Positions 48,297 to 56,303 of a stretch of 64,000 nucleotides of DNA are shown here, in pieces. The first letter of the stretch is position 1, and each line of letters begins with the position of its first letter. Under the pieces are notes generated by a model that saw only the letters and a list, made by a program, of their open reading frames with translations, ran no database searches and had not been told where the DNA came from. A program made the position numbers and the translations under genes. The DNA comes from Actinomadura meyerae (GTDB lineage: Bacteria > Actinomycetota > Actinomycetes > Streptosporangiales > Streptosporangiaceae). The stretch is taken from positions 496,001 to 560,000 of the forward strand of contig NZ_FZOR01000001.1 in NCBI RefSeq assembly GCF_900188445.1, read 5' to 3'.

Positions 48297-48616
48297 CGGC
48301 GGGCTTCGGCCGCGTCCAGGCCGGCCTCGATGATCGCGTTGACGATGGGCGCGAGCCGGGCGGCGCCGAGGGACGGGGCGCGCGCGGCCATCGCCTCGAC
48401 GATCTCCCGCTCGCGGCGCGGGTCGCGCCCGGCGAAGCCGCCGACCGGCTTGAGCCGCTGCACGGCGGCGGCGACCGCGGCGCGGTGCTCCAGCAGGGTC
48501 GCGAGGGCCGCGTCGATGCCGTCGATCGCGGCGCGGGCCTCGCCGAGGGTGGCGAGGGCGTCGGCGGACGGCAGCGCGACCCGCAGCTCGGCGGGGTCGA
48601 TCACCTGGTCGGGCAT
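48293..48616 (-). CDS. Chorismate mutase (AroQ class)
   Basis: Small all-helical enzyme of 107 aa converting chorismate to prephenate. The CM_2 pattern is visible: LGEARAAIDGIDAALATLLEHRAAVAAAVQRLKP with the first catalytic Arg region, GRDPRREREIVEAMAARA (Lys/Arg and Glu positions) and IVNAIIEAGLDAAEARR. The fusion partners often seen (prephenate dehydratase, DAHP synthase) are absent. It leads an operon with azlC and azlD, an unusual pairing, and is preceded by an attenuator-like leader. Confidence 0.85.
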   Translation of the reverse strand: MPDQVIDPAELRVALPSADALATLGEARAAIDGIDAALATLLEHRAAVAAAVQRLKPVGGFAGRDPRREREIVEAMAARAPSLGAARLAPIVNAIIEAGLDAAEARR

Positions 48617-48713
48617 GGGTTCCCTCTCATGCTGCGGCGTGGCCGCACGGGGGGAGAGCCGGTGCCGGGCCGCGCCTGGTCGATGCGGATCGAAGGCAGA
48701 TGCGGATCAAGAA

Positions 48714-48740
48714 AGGCGAAGCCCCTCGGGGGCTCCGCCT
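48714..48740 (-). terminator. Intrinsic terminator in the chorismate mutase leader
   Basis: On the minus strand, AGGCGGAGCCCC pairs with GGGGCTTCGCCT (one G-U) around a 3-base loop, followed by TTTCTTGAT. It lies about 100 bases before the chorismate mutase ATG, so it would stop transcription before the gene. Confidence 0.75.
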
Positions 48741-48741
48741 C

Positions 48742-48800
48742 GGCCGGCTCCGGGGTCGTCGCTCAGGTCGCCGCGGCGACCGGCTCGCCCGGAGCCGGCC
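48742..48800 (-). promoter_or_regulatory. Attenuator-like stems upstream of the chorismate mutase terminator
   Basis: A perfect 13-bp long-range stem joins 48788-48800 with 48742-48754, enclosing a perfect hairpin GGTCGCC-GC-GGCGACC (48766-48781). The 5' arm (GGCTCCG within it) can alternatively pair with CGGAGCC in the terminator stem at 48714-48740, giving mutually exclusive structures as in attenuators. Confidence 0.6.
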
Positions 48801-48828
48801 GCGTAAACCTGGGAGGACGACGCGTCAT
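48763..48828 (-). CDS. Possible 21-aa leader peptide
   Basis: ATG at 48828 to TGA at 48763, reading MTRRPPRFTRPAPGEPVAAAT. Its codons form the 5' arm of the long stem and the enclosed hairpin, and its stop falls just before the 3' arm, as in leader peptides. It is rich in Arg and Pro with a single Phe; no run of aromatic codons is present. The ribosome site is weak. Coding status is uncertain. Confidence 0.35.
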   Translation of the reverse strand: MTRRPPRFTRPAPGEPVAAAT

Positions 48829-49082
48829 GGCCCCGATGGTAGGCGGTGCCGTTCCGCGTGCCAAATCCCGGACGGCGCGTCCCATGCACTGAGACGTCCC
48901 GGCGGGGCCGCCCGGATTGGGCGCGTCGGGGCGCGTGGGGCCCCGGGGGCGGGTTAGGCTCTCAGGACCGCGTCGTCCCGGCCGCTCCGCCGGGCCGGCG
49001 ATCTTCCCCCGGGACCGATACCGCCACCGCGCGCCGTCCGCGCGCGGGCGGTCGCATGCGACGAGCAGGAGGCGCAGCACGC

Positions 49083-52000
49083 ATGGCCGACTCTTTCGTT
49101 CACCTGCACGTTCATACGGAGTACTCCATGCTCGACGGAGCGGCCCGGCTGAAGCAGATGTTCGAAGAGGTCGGCCGGCAGAAGATGCCGGCGATCGCGA
49201 TGACCGACCACGGCAACATGCACGGCGCCTACGACTTCCACAAGCAGGCGACGGCCGCCGGGGTCACCCCGATCATCGGCATCGAGGCGTACATGGCGCC
49301 CGAGTCCCGCTACCACAAGAAGAAGGTCCAGTGGGGCGAGCCGAGCCAGAAGCGCGACGACGTCTCCGGCGGCGGCCTGATCAACCACATGACGCTGTGG
49401 GCGCGCGACAAGACCGGCCTGCACAACATGTTCAAGCTGTCGAGCCGCGCCTACACCGAGGGCTTCGTCTTCAAGTACGCCCGGATGGACGAGGAGCTGC
49501 TCGCCGAGCACGCCGACGGCGTGATGGGCACCACCGGCTGCCCGTCCGGCAAGATCCAGACCCGGCTGCGGCTCGGCCAGTTCGACGAGGCGCTGAAGGC
49601 CGCCGCCACCTTCCAGGACATCCTCGGCAAGGAGAACTACTTCCTGGAGCTGATGGACCACGGGCTGGAGATCGAGCGCCGCGTCCGCGACGGCCTGATC
49701 GAGATCAGCAGGAAGCTGAACATCCCGCCGGTCGTCACCAACGACTCGCACTACACCCACGAGTCCGAGGCCACCGCGCACGACGCGCTCCTGTGCGTCC
49801 AGGTGGGCAAGCAGCTCGCCGACCCCGACCGGTTCCGGTTCGACGGCAGCGGCTACTACCTGAAGACCGCCGAGGAGATGCGCGGCATCGACTCCTCCGA
49901 CATCTGGCTCGAAGGCTGCCGCAACACGCTGCTCGTCGCGGAGAAGGTCGACCCCGCGGGGATGTTCGAGTACCGCGACCTCAGCCCCCGCTTCCCCGTC
50001 CCCGAGGGCGAGACCGAGGAGAGCTGGTTCCGCAAGGAGGTCTGGCGGGGCCTGGAGCGCCGCTTCCCCGACGGCCTGCCCGAGGGCTACAAGGAGCAGG
50101 CCGAGTACGAGATGGACGTCATCCTCGGCAAGGGGTACCCGTCCTACTTCCTCGTCGTCGCCGACTTCATCATGTGGGCCAAGCAGAACGGGATCCTGGT
50201 CGGCCCCGGCCGCGGGTCCGCCGCGGGCTCGCTGATCGCGTACGCGATGGGGATCACCGACCTCGACCCGATCCCGCACGGGCTGATCTTCGAGCGGTTC
50301 CTGAACCCCGAGCGCGCGTCCATGCCCGACATCGACATCGACTTCCCTGAAGACCGGCGCGCCGAGGTCATCAAGTACACGACGGAGAAGTGGGGCGCCG
50401 ACAAGGTCTCCTTCATCGCCACCTTCGGCACCATCAAGGCGAAGGCCGCCATCAAGGACGCGGGCCGCGTCCTCGGCTTCCCGTACGCGCTCGGCGACCG
50501 GATCTCCAAGGCGTTCCCGCCCGCCGTGATGGGCAAGGACATCCCGCTGTCGGGCATCTTCGACGACAAGCACCCGCGCCACGGCGAGGCCGGCGAGCTG
50601 CGCAAGCTGTACGAGGAAGAGGCCGACGTCAAGCAGATCATGGACCTGGCGCAGGGCCTGGAGGGCCTGATCCGCCAGACCGGGGTGCACGCCGCCGGGA
50701 TCATCATGTCCGGCGAGACGATCACCGACCACGTCCCGATCATGCGCCGGGACTCCGACGGCGCCATCATCACGCAGTTCGACTACCCGACCTGCGAGAC
50801 GCTCGGCCTGCTGAAGATGGACTTCCTCGGCCTGCGCAACCTGACGATCATCGACGACGCGCTCAAGGGCATCAAGAAGAACAAGGGCGTCGACGTCGAC
50901 CTGCTCGCGCTGCCGCTGGACGACCAGGCCACCTACGACCTGCTCGCCCGCGGCGACACCCTCGGGGTGTTCCAGTTCGACGGCGGCCCGATGCGGTCGC
51001 TGCTGCGGCTGATGAAGCCCGACAACTTCGAGGACATCTCCGCCGTCGGCGCCCTGTACCGGCCGGGCCCGATGGGCGCGAACTCCCACACCAACTACGC
51101 GCTCCGCAAGAACGGCCAGCAGGAGATCACCCCGATCCACCCGGAGCTGGAGGAGCCGCTCAAGGAGATCCTCGACACCACCTACGGCCTGATCGTCTAC
51201 CAGGAGCAGGTCATGGCGATCGCGCAGAAGGTGGCGGGGTACACGCTCGGCAAGGCGGACCTGCTCCGCCGCGTCATGGGCAAGAAGAAGAAGGCCGAGC
51301 TGGACGCGCAGTACGTCGGCTTCGAGCAGGGCATGCTCGACAACGGCTTCTCCAAGGAGGCCGTGAAGACGCTGTGGGACATCCTCGTCCCGTTCTCCGA
51401 CTACGCGTTCAACAAGGCGCACTCGGCCGCGTACGGCCTGGTGTCGTACTGGACGGCCTACCTCAAGGCGAACTACCCGGCCGAGTACATGGCGGGCCTG
51501 CTCACCTCCGTCGGCGACGACAAGGACAAGAGCGCCCTGTACCTGTCGGAGTGCCGCCGGATGGGGCTGAAGGTCCTGCCGCCGGACGTGAACACCTCCG
51601 AGGCCGACTTCACCCCGCTCGGCGACACCGAGATCCGGTTCGGCCTGTCGGCGGTCCGCAACGTCGGCCACAACGTGGTGGACGGCATCGTCGCCGCACG
51701 CAAGGAGAAGGGCGCCTACACCGACTTCAACGACTTCCTGAACAAGGTCCCGCCGCAGGTCTGCAACAAGCGGGTCGTGGAGTCGCTGATCAAGGCGGGG
51801 GCGTTCGACGAGCTGGGCCACCAGCGCAAGGCGCTGCTGATGGTGCACGAGCAGGCCATCGACTCGGTCATCGACATCAAGCGCAAGGAGGCCGTCGGGC
51901 AGGACTCCCTGTTCGGCGCGCTGGAGGACGACGGCGGCGAGGACGCGTTCGCCGTCGCGATCCCCGAGGGCGAGGAGTGGGACAAGACGACCCTGCTCGC

Positions 52001-52613
52001 CTTCGAGCGGGAGATGCTCGGCCTGTACGTCTCCGACCACCCGCTGCTCGGCGTCGAGCACATCCTCGAGCGCGAGGCCGACTGCACGATCGCCGCGCTG
52101 AACGAGGGCGAGCGGCCGGACGGCCAGGTCGTGGTCGTCGCGGGCCTGCTGTCCGGGCTGCAGCGCAAGGTCACCAAGCAGGGCAACTCGTGGGCGATGT
52201 TCCAGCTGGAGGACCTCGCCGGCTCGATCGAGGTGCTGTGCTTCCCGTCGTCGTACCAGCTGTGCTCGACGCTGCTCGCCGAGGACGCGATCCTGATCGT
52301 CAAGGGCCGGCTGGACCGCCGCGAGGACGTCGCGAAGATCATCGCGATGGAGGTGACCCAGCCCGACCTGACGGTCACCGACGCGACGGGCCCGCTGTCG
52401 GTCACGATGCCGCTCGGCCGGTGCACGCCGCCGACGGTGTCGCGGCTGAAGGAGGTGCTGGTCACCCACCCCGGCACCGCCGAGGTCCACCTGCACATCC
52501 AGAACGGCCCGCGCACCACGGTGGTCCGGCTGGACGACCGGCTCCGGGTGGCCCCGTCCCCGGCGCTGATGGGCGACCTGAAGCAGCTCCTCGGCCCGTC
52601 CTGCCTCGGCTGA
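49083..52613 (+). CDS. dnaE: DNA polymerase III subunit alpha
   Basis: Main replicative polymerase, DnaE1 type, 1176 aa. Order: PHP domain (FVHLHVHTEYSMLDGAARLKQMFE, AIAMTDHGNMHGAYDF, NDSHYTHESEATAHD); polymerase core with VGPGRGSAAGSLIAYAMGITDLDP and the catalytic Asp motif MPDIDIDFPEDRR; DFLGLRNLTIIDDAL; HhH region; OB domain (QVVVVAGLLSGLQRKVTKQGNSWAMFQLEDLAGSIEVLCFPSSY); C-terminal tau-binding part. The ATG at 49083 has GGAGG about 11 bases upstream. The 466-bp gap upstream, shared with the divergent chorismate mutase operon, holds that operon's leader and presumably both promoters. Confidence 0.97.
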   Translation: MADSFVHLHVHTEYSMLDGAARLKQMFEEVGRQKMPAIAMTDHGNMHGAYDFHKQATAAGVTPIIGIEAYMAPESRYHKKKVQWGEPSQKRDDVSGGGLINHMTLWARDKTGLHNMFKLSSRAYTEGFVFKYARMDEELLAEHADGVMGTTGCPSGKIQTRLRLGQFDEALKAAATFQDILGKENYFLELMDHGLEIERRVRDGLIEISRKLNIPPVVTNDSHYTHESEATAHDALLCVQVGKQLADPDRFRFDGSGYYLKTAEEMRGIDSSDIWLEGCRNTLLVAEKVDPAGMFEYRDLSPRFPVPEGETEESWFRKEVWRGLERRFPDGLPEGYKEQAEYEMDVILGKGYPSYFLVVADFIMWAKQNGILVGPGRGSAAGSLIAYAMGITDLDPIPHGLIFERFLNPERASMPDIDIDFPEDRRAEVIKYTTEKWGADKVSFIATFGTIKAKAAIKDAGRVLGFPYALGDRISKAFPPAVMGKDIPLSGIFDDKHPRHGEAGELRKLYEEEADVKQIMDLAQGLEGLIRQTGVHAAGIIMSGETITDHVPIMRRDSDGAIITQFDYPTCETLGLLKMDFLGLRNLTIIDDALKGIKKNKGVDVDLLALPLDDQATYDLLARGDTLGVFQFDGGPMRSLLRLMKPDNFEDISAVGALYRPGPMGANSHTNYALRKNGQQEITPIHPELEEPLKEILDTTYGLIVYQEQVMAIAQKVAGYTLGKADLLRRVMGKKKKAELDAQYVGFEQGMLDNGFSKEAVKTLWDILVPFSDYAFNKAHSAAYGLVSYWTAYLKANYPAEYMAGLLTSVGDDKDKSALYLSECRRMGLKVLPPDVNTSEADFTPLGDTEIRFGLSAVRNVGHNVVDGIVAARKEKGAYTDFNDFLNKVPPQVCNKRVVESLIKAGAFDELGHQRKALLMVHEQAIDSVIDIKRKEAVGQDSLFGALEDDGGEDAFAVAIPEGEEWDKTTLLAFEREMLGLYVSDHPLLGVEHILEREADCTIAALNEGERPDGQVVVVAGLLSGLQRKVTKQGNSWAMFQLEDLAGSIEVLCFPSSYQLCSTLLAEDAILIVKGRLDRREDVAKIIAMEVTQPDLTVTDATGPLSVTMPLGRCTPPTVSRLKEVLVTHPGTAEVHLHIQNGPRTTVVRLDDRLRVAPSPALMGDLKQLLGPSCLG

Positions 52614-52630
52614 CGCCCGCCCCGCCCGCA

Positions 52631-52653
52631 CCGCGGGGCTCCACCTCCCGCGG
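52631..52653. terminator. Hairpin between dnaE and DUF6882 genes
   Basis: CCGCGGG/CCCGCGG stem (7 bp) with a 9-base loop in the 48-bp gap between convergent stops. Confidence 0.4.
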
Positions 52654-52661
52654 CGCGGGGG

Positions 52662-53375
52662 TCAGCCGCCGAGGACGGCCGGGGTGAGCTCCGCCTGCCA
52701 GTTCACGAAGCGGCCGAGGCCGTCGAAGGAGGCGCGGGCGGTGCCGCCGCCCGGCAGCGCGGCCTCGGTCAGCGTGTCGGTCTGCCGGTAGGGGACGCGG
52801 TGGTGGGAGAGCAGCCCGGCGAGCGTCAGCCGCGGCTCGTGCGGGAACAGGCTCGCCGCGTTCGCCAGCAGGCGGGGCAGCGTGACCGGGTCCCAGCGGG
52901 CGGCCGGGACCTGCGGGTCGTCGACGTGCAGGTAGGCGGAGCCGCCGTCGTAGCCGGCGCCGATGTAGCCGGCCCCGCCGAGGACGCCGCCGGCGGCCAT
53001 CGCGATCAGCTCGCCGCCGTGCCCGGCCGGGCCCTCGTACCAGGACAGGTCGACCTCGGGGGTGGTGAACTCGGGGATGCCGAGGCGCTCGCCGATCGCC
53101 CGGATGGCCAGCGTCGGGGCGACCGCCGGGTGGGCGTCGCCGAACTGCGGGTTCGCCCAGCCCCACAGCCAGGTGCGCTCGCGGGCCGCGTAGCTGCCGA
53201 GCAGCGAGACGCGGACCGTGACGCCGCCGCTGGCGTAGGTGCGGGCGGTCAGGTCGGCGCTCCAGTCCTCGCGCGGCAGGAACTCGGCGAGCGTCTCCTG
53301 CTGCTGCAGGACGACGGCCGCGCGCGCGGCGCCGAGGCGTTCGAACGCAGGACTGAATCCGGACATGTCGGGCAC
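52662..53375 (-). CDS. DUF6882-like protein of unknown function
   Basis: A 237-aa soluble protein without signal peptide or TM. Features: FLPREDWSADLTARTYASGGVTVRVSLLGSYAARERTWLWGWANPQF (the Trp-rich WLWGWANP block seen in DUF6882 proteins), IRAIGERLGIPEFTTPEVDL, and a Gly-rich GGVLGGAGYIGAGYDGGSAYLHVDD. No catalytic motif is recognised. The start could also be the ATG three codons on (MSGFSP). Divergent from the next gene with 119 bp between. Confidence 0.7.
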   Translation of the reverse strand: MPDMSGFSPAFERLGAARAAVVLQQQETLAEFLPREDWSADLTARTYASGGVTVRVSLLGSYAARERTWLWGWANPQFGDAHPAVAPTLAIRAIGERLGIPEFTTPEVDLSWYEGPAGHGGELIAMAAGGVLGGAGYIGAGYDGGSAYLHVDDPQVPAARWDPVTLPRLLANAASLFPHEPRLTLAGLLSHHRVPYRQTDTLTEAALPGGGTARASFDGLGRFVNWQAELTPAVLGG

Positions 53376-53494
53376 ATTATCCCAGTAATCGGGGCTGTCG
53401 TGGGCGGGAATCGGACACCCTTCGAGAGTCGATCGGCCGAACCGGGCAGGCTAGGCTTTCGCTGTCACGGGACTTACAGCTAGGAGCGTACGAG

Positions 53495-54112
53495 GTGCGG
53501 CGACCCGCCGGGAGGCTCTTCGCGACGAGGCCGTGGGCGACCTGGGCCGCCACCACCGCGATCATGGCGCTGCTGGGCCCGCTCGCGGGCCTGCTGTGGG
53601 CCGCCGCCGCGCCGAAGGTGACATTCGTGATCGTCCAGGGTGAGGCACTGCTGGCCGATCCGGAAGGCCAGGGCCCGATCGGCACCGACGCGCGGTTCGC
53701 CCTGATCGCCCTCGTCGCCGGGGTCCTGTGCGGCGCCGCCGCGTACGCGGCGGGCGGCCGGGGCAACGACGTCGCGCTGCTGCTCGGCCTGGCCGCCGGC
53801 GGGTGCGCCGCGGCCGTGCTGGCCTGGCGGACCGGCCACCTGATCGGCCTCGGCGACTTCCAGGACGCCGTCCGGCACGCGCGCGACGGCACGACCGCCA
53901 CCGGCGTCGCCGACCTGCGCGCCAGGGGTGTGCTGGTGTTCTGGCCGGTGGCGGCCGTGGGCGCCTACGGGCTGCTGGAGCTGGCCGTCCGGCGGCTACC
54001 CGCGGGCGATGTCGCCGACCCGGGCGCCGGTGAGCCGGATCAGGTCGGCGGGGGCGAGCTCGATCTGGAGTCCGCGCCGGCCGGCGGAGACGTAGACGGT
54101 CGCGAGCGCTGA
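53495..54112 (+). CDS. Small actinobacterial membrane protein of unknown function
   Basis: A 205-aa protein with four predicted helices: WAATTAIMALLGPLAGLLWAAAA (~16-38), FALIALVAGVLCGAAAYAAGG (~68-88), VALLLGLAAGGCAAAVLAW (~92-110) and GVLVFWPVAAVGAYGLLELAV (~145-165). The layout resembles DUF2567-like proteins, though I cannot confirm the family. GTG start with AGGAG upstream. The last ~39 residues overlap the convergent YbaK gene by 117 bp and read as low complexity. Confidence 0.65.
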   Translation: MRRPAGRLFATRPWATWAATTAIMALLGPLAGLLWAAAAPKVTFVIVQGEALLADPEGQGPIGTDARFALIALVAGVLCGAAAYAAGGRGNDVALLLGLAAGGCAAAVLAWRTGHLIGLGDFQDAVRHARDGTTATGVADLRARGVLVFWPVAAVGAYGLLELAVRRLPAGDVADPGAGEPDQVGGGELDLESAPAGGDVDGRER

Positions 54113-54490
54113 CACCGACGCGTCGACCACCGCGGGGAGCCGGCGGCGCTGCCCGAGCGGGCTGATCCCGCCGACGACGTAGCCGGTGGCGCGCTCGGCG
54201 TCCTTCGGGTCGGCCATCCGGGCCTTCTTCCCCCCGGCCGCCGCCGCGAGGGCCTTCAGGTCCAGGGTGGACGACACGGGCACGATCCCGACGGTGAGCC
54301 GCCCGTCCACCTCCGCCAGCAGCGTCTTGAACAGCCGCCCGTACGGGACGCCGAGGGCGTCGGCGGCGGCCTCCCCGTAGTTGTCGGCGGCGGGGTCCAC
54401 CTCGTAGGCGTGCAGCGTGTACTCGATCTTCGCCTTGGTCGCGGCGACGGTCGCCGGGGTCCCCTTGCCGCCCTTGGCCTTGGTGCTCAT
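53996..54490 (-). CDS. ybaK: Cys-tRNA(Pro)/Cys-tRNA(Cys) deacylase (YbaK/EbsC)
   Basis: Trans-editing enzyme that hydrolyses misacylated Cys-tRNA-Pro. The 164-aa protein has the family fold: TKAKIEYTLHAYEVDP, LGVPYGRLFKTLLAEVDGRLTVGIVPVSSTLDLKALAAA with the conserved Lys, the RMADPKDAERATGYVVGGISPLGQRRRLPAVVD block (GGISP motif), and YVSAGRRGLQIELAP. Single gene. Its 3' end overlaps the opposite-strand membrane protein gene. Confidence 0.93.
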   Translation of the reverse strand: MSTKAKGGKGTPATVAATKAKIEYTLHAYEVDPAADNYGEAAADALGVPYGRLFKTLLAEVDGRLTVGIVPVSSTLDLKALAAAAGGKKARMADPKDAERATGYVVGGISPLGQRRRLPAVVDASVSALATVYVSAGRRGLQIELAPADLIRLTGARVGDIARG

Positions 54491-54581
54491 GGGGGAGAGT
54501 CTGCCGTGCCCGGCCGCTTCGGCGGGAACCGGTCCGGAAAGCCCGGCCGCTCCGGGGCCGCGGGGCCGGCCGCGCGGAAGA

Positions 54582-55244
54582 TCAGTTCGGGGTGAACGCC
54601 CCGTCCAGGAACTGCCCGGCGGGGATCATCGGCAGGATGTCGAGGATGCGGTTCTCGCGGGACAGCAGGTCGCGCTCGGCGGCGAGCCGGAGCGCCGCGT
54701 CCTCGCACTCCAGCAGGCGCTGCTTCTCGTGCCCGTCCAGGACGAGCGCCGCCGCGATCGCGTACGACAGCTCGATCGGGTCCCGCGGCGGCTCGGGCGC
54801 CTCGGGCGGGCCGGCGCCCGCCGCGCCGAGCCGGTGCCGGTAGAGCCGGAACAGCCGCCGCACCCGCGCCGCGACCGGCCCGGGGTCGGCGCCCGCCTCC
54901 TCGGGCAGGAACTCGACCTCGCCCTGCAGGTAGGGGCGGGACCTGACCAGCTCCTTGACCCGGAACCGCCGCGCGCCGACCGCCACGATGTCGTAGCGGC
55001 CGTCGGGGTGCGGGGACACCTCGCGCAGCTCGGCGACGCAGCCGACGTCGGCGAGCCGGTGCGCGGCGCCCTCGCCGACCTCGTGCCCGAGCTGGATGCC
55101 GACGACGCCGAACCCGCGCGGCTCGGGCCGCTCCAGCAGGTCGGCGACCAGCCGGCGGTACCGGTCCTCGAACAGGTGCAGGGGCAGCACCAGCCCCGGG
55201 AACAGCACGGTGCCCAGGGGGAACAGGGCGATCCGCTCGGTCAC
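54582..55244 (-). CDS. Lon N-terminal (LON substrate-binding) domain protein
   Basis: A 220-aa stand-alone LON domain without AAA or protease parts. ERIALFPLGTVLFPGLVLPLHLFEDRYRRLVADLLE is the typical start, then GVVGIQLGHEVGEG, VGCVAELREVSPHPDGRYDIVAVGARRFRVKEL and a helical C-terminus ending ENRILDILPMIPAGQF. Function unknown; such proteins are widespread. The GTG at 55244 is chosen because GGGAG lies upstream and the product then starts at the domain. Confidence 0.87.
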   Translation of the reverse strand: MTERIALFPLGTVLFPGLVLPLHLFEDRYRRLVADLLERPEPRGFGVVGIQLGHEVGEGAAHRLADVGCVAELREVSPHPDGRYDIVAVGARRFRVKELVRSRPYLQGEVEFLPEEAGADPGPVAARVRRLFRLYRHRLGAAGAGPPEAPEPPRDPIELSYAIAAALVLDGHEKQRLLECEDAALRLAAERDLLSRENRILDILPMIPAGQFLDGAFTPN

Positions 55245-55332
55245 ACTCTCACTCCCGCGTCCTGGCGCCGCCGGGAAGACGCCCTCGCCGCCAGGGTACG
55301 CGGCCATTGATGATCTTTGTAAGGGGTCTTTT

Positions 55333-55345
55333 TTCACAGTGTGAA
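55333..55345. promoter_or_regulatory. Palindrome TTCACA-G-TGTGAA in a divergent promoter region
   Basis: A perfect 13-bp inverted repeat next to a T-run, within an unusually AT-rich patch (55305-55350) between the divergent Lon-N and PhzF genes. It may be an operator; the binding protein is unknown. Confidence 0.4.
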
Positions 55346-55410
55346 GCCGGTGTCATCACGGCCGGGCCACTGCCGCGGATTGGCCCTGCCGCCGCGCGCC
55401 GGGCGGCCGG

Positions 55411-55416
55411 TAGCGT
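55411..55416 (+). promoter_or_regulatory. -10 box of probable leaderless promoter
   Basis: TAGCGT ends 7 bases before the ATG at 55424. Confidence 0.4.
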
Positions 55417-55423
55417 CGGCGCC

Positions 55424-56236
55424 ATGAGGATGCTCGTCGTCGATGCGCTGACCGGCCGCCCGTTCACCGGGAACCCCGCGGGGGTGTGCCTGCTGGAGGG
55501 CCCGGCCGACCCGGAGTGGATGCAGCGCGTCGCCGCGGAGATGAGGCACTCGGAGACCGCGTTCGTCCGCCCGCTGGACGAGCCCGGCGCCGACTTCGAG
55601 CTCCGGTGGTTCACGCCGCTCACGGAGGTCGCCCTCTGCGGGCACGCCACGATGGGCGCCGCGCACGCCCTCTACGAGACCGGATCGGTCGCGCCGGACC
55701 GCCCGGTCCGCTTCCGGACGCTGCACAGCGGCGTCCTCGCCGTCACCCGCGAGGCCGGCGGCGAGCTGGCGATGGACTTCCCCGCCGCGCCGGCCGAGCC
55801 GATCGGCGTCCCGGACGGGCTCGCCGAGGCGCTGGGGCTGCCGGTGCTGCGCGCCGGCCGCAACGGGCAGAACGACGTCCTCGCCGAGGTCGCCGACGAG
55901 ACGGCCGTGCGCGGGGCCGCACCCGACATCCCCGCGCTCGCCGCGATCGACGCGCGCGGCGTGATCGTCACCGCGGCCGCCGACCCGGGCCGCGGCTACG
56001 ACTTCGTGTCCCGGTTCTTCGCGCCGCGCGTCCTGCCCGGCGACGCCGAGGACCCGGTCACCGGCTCCGCCCACTGCGCCCTCGCGCCGTACTGGGCCGC
56101 GCGGTTCGGCCGCGACACGCTGACGGGCTACCAGGCGTCGGCGCGCGGCGGGTACGTCGGCGTCGCGGTGCGCGGCGACCGCGTGACCCTGTCGGGGCGG
56201 GCCGTCACGGTGCTCGACGGTACCCTCCGGGCCTGA
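55424..56236 (+). CDS. PhzF family protein (phenazine biosynthesis-like isomerase/epimerase)
   Basis: A 270-aa protein with the two-domain diaminopimelate epimerase-like fold of PhzF. It shows VVDALTGRPFTGNPAGVCLLE, the catalytic Glu in MRHSETAFV, LRWFTPLTEVALCGHATMGAAHAL and the C-terminal EDPVTGSAHCALAPYWAARFGR with YQASARGGYVGV. Genuine phenazine genes are absent, so its reaction here is unknown. The ATG fits a TAGCGT box 7 bases upstream. Confidence 0.9.
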   Translation: MRMLVVDALTGRPFTGNPAGVCLLEGPADPEWMQRVAAEMRHSETAFVRPLDEPGADFELRWFTPLTEVALCGHATMGAAHALYETGSVAPDRPVRFRTLHSGVLAVTREAGGELAMDFPAAPAEPIGVPDGLAEALGLPVLRAGRNGQNDVLAEVADETAVRGAAPDIPALAAIDARGVIVTAAADPGRGYDFVSRFFAPRVLPGDAEDPVTGSAHCALAPYWAARFGRDTLTGYQASARGGYVGVAVRGDRVTLSGRAVTVLDGTLRA

Positions 56237-56291
56237 CGGCGCGCCGCGTCTCGGGAGCTGAGACGATGCGCGGGGGACGGGGCCCACTCCG

Positions 56292-56297
56292 TAGACT
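56292..56297 (+). promoter_or_regulatory. -10 box of probable leaderless his promoter
   Basis: TAGACT ends 6 bases before the hisD GTG at 56304. There is no Shine-Dalgarno, consistent with a leaderless his operon message. Confidence 0.5.
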
Positions 56298-56303
56298 GGA
56301 CGG

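Noticed and set aside
48827..48892. Plus-strand 21-aa ORF (MAPMVGGAVPRAKSR...) with GGGAGG upstream
   Set aside because: It runs opposite the chorismate mutase leader region, has no conserved feature, and the minus-strand structures explain the region better.
48954..52631. 1225-codon minus-strand ORF antisense to dnaE
   Set aside because: Leu/Val/Asp-rich complement of dnaE codons, no recognisable motif.
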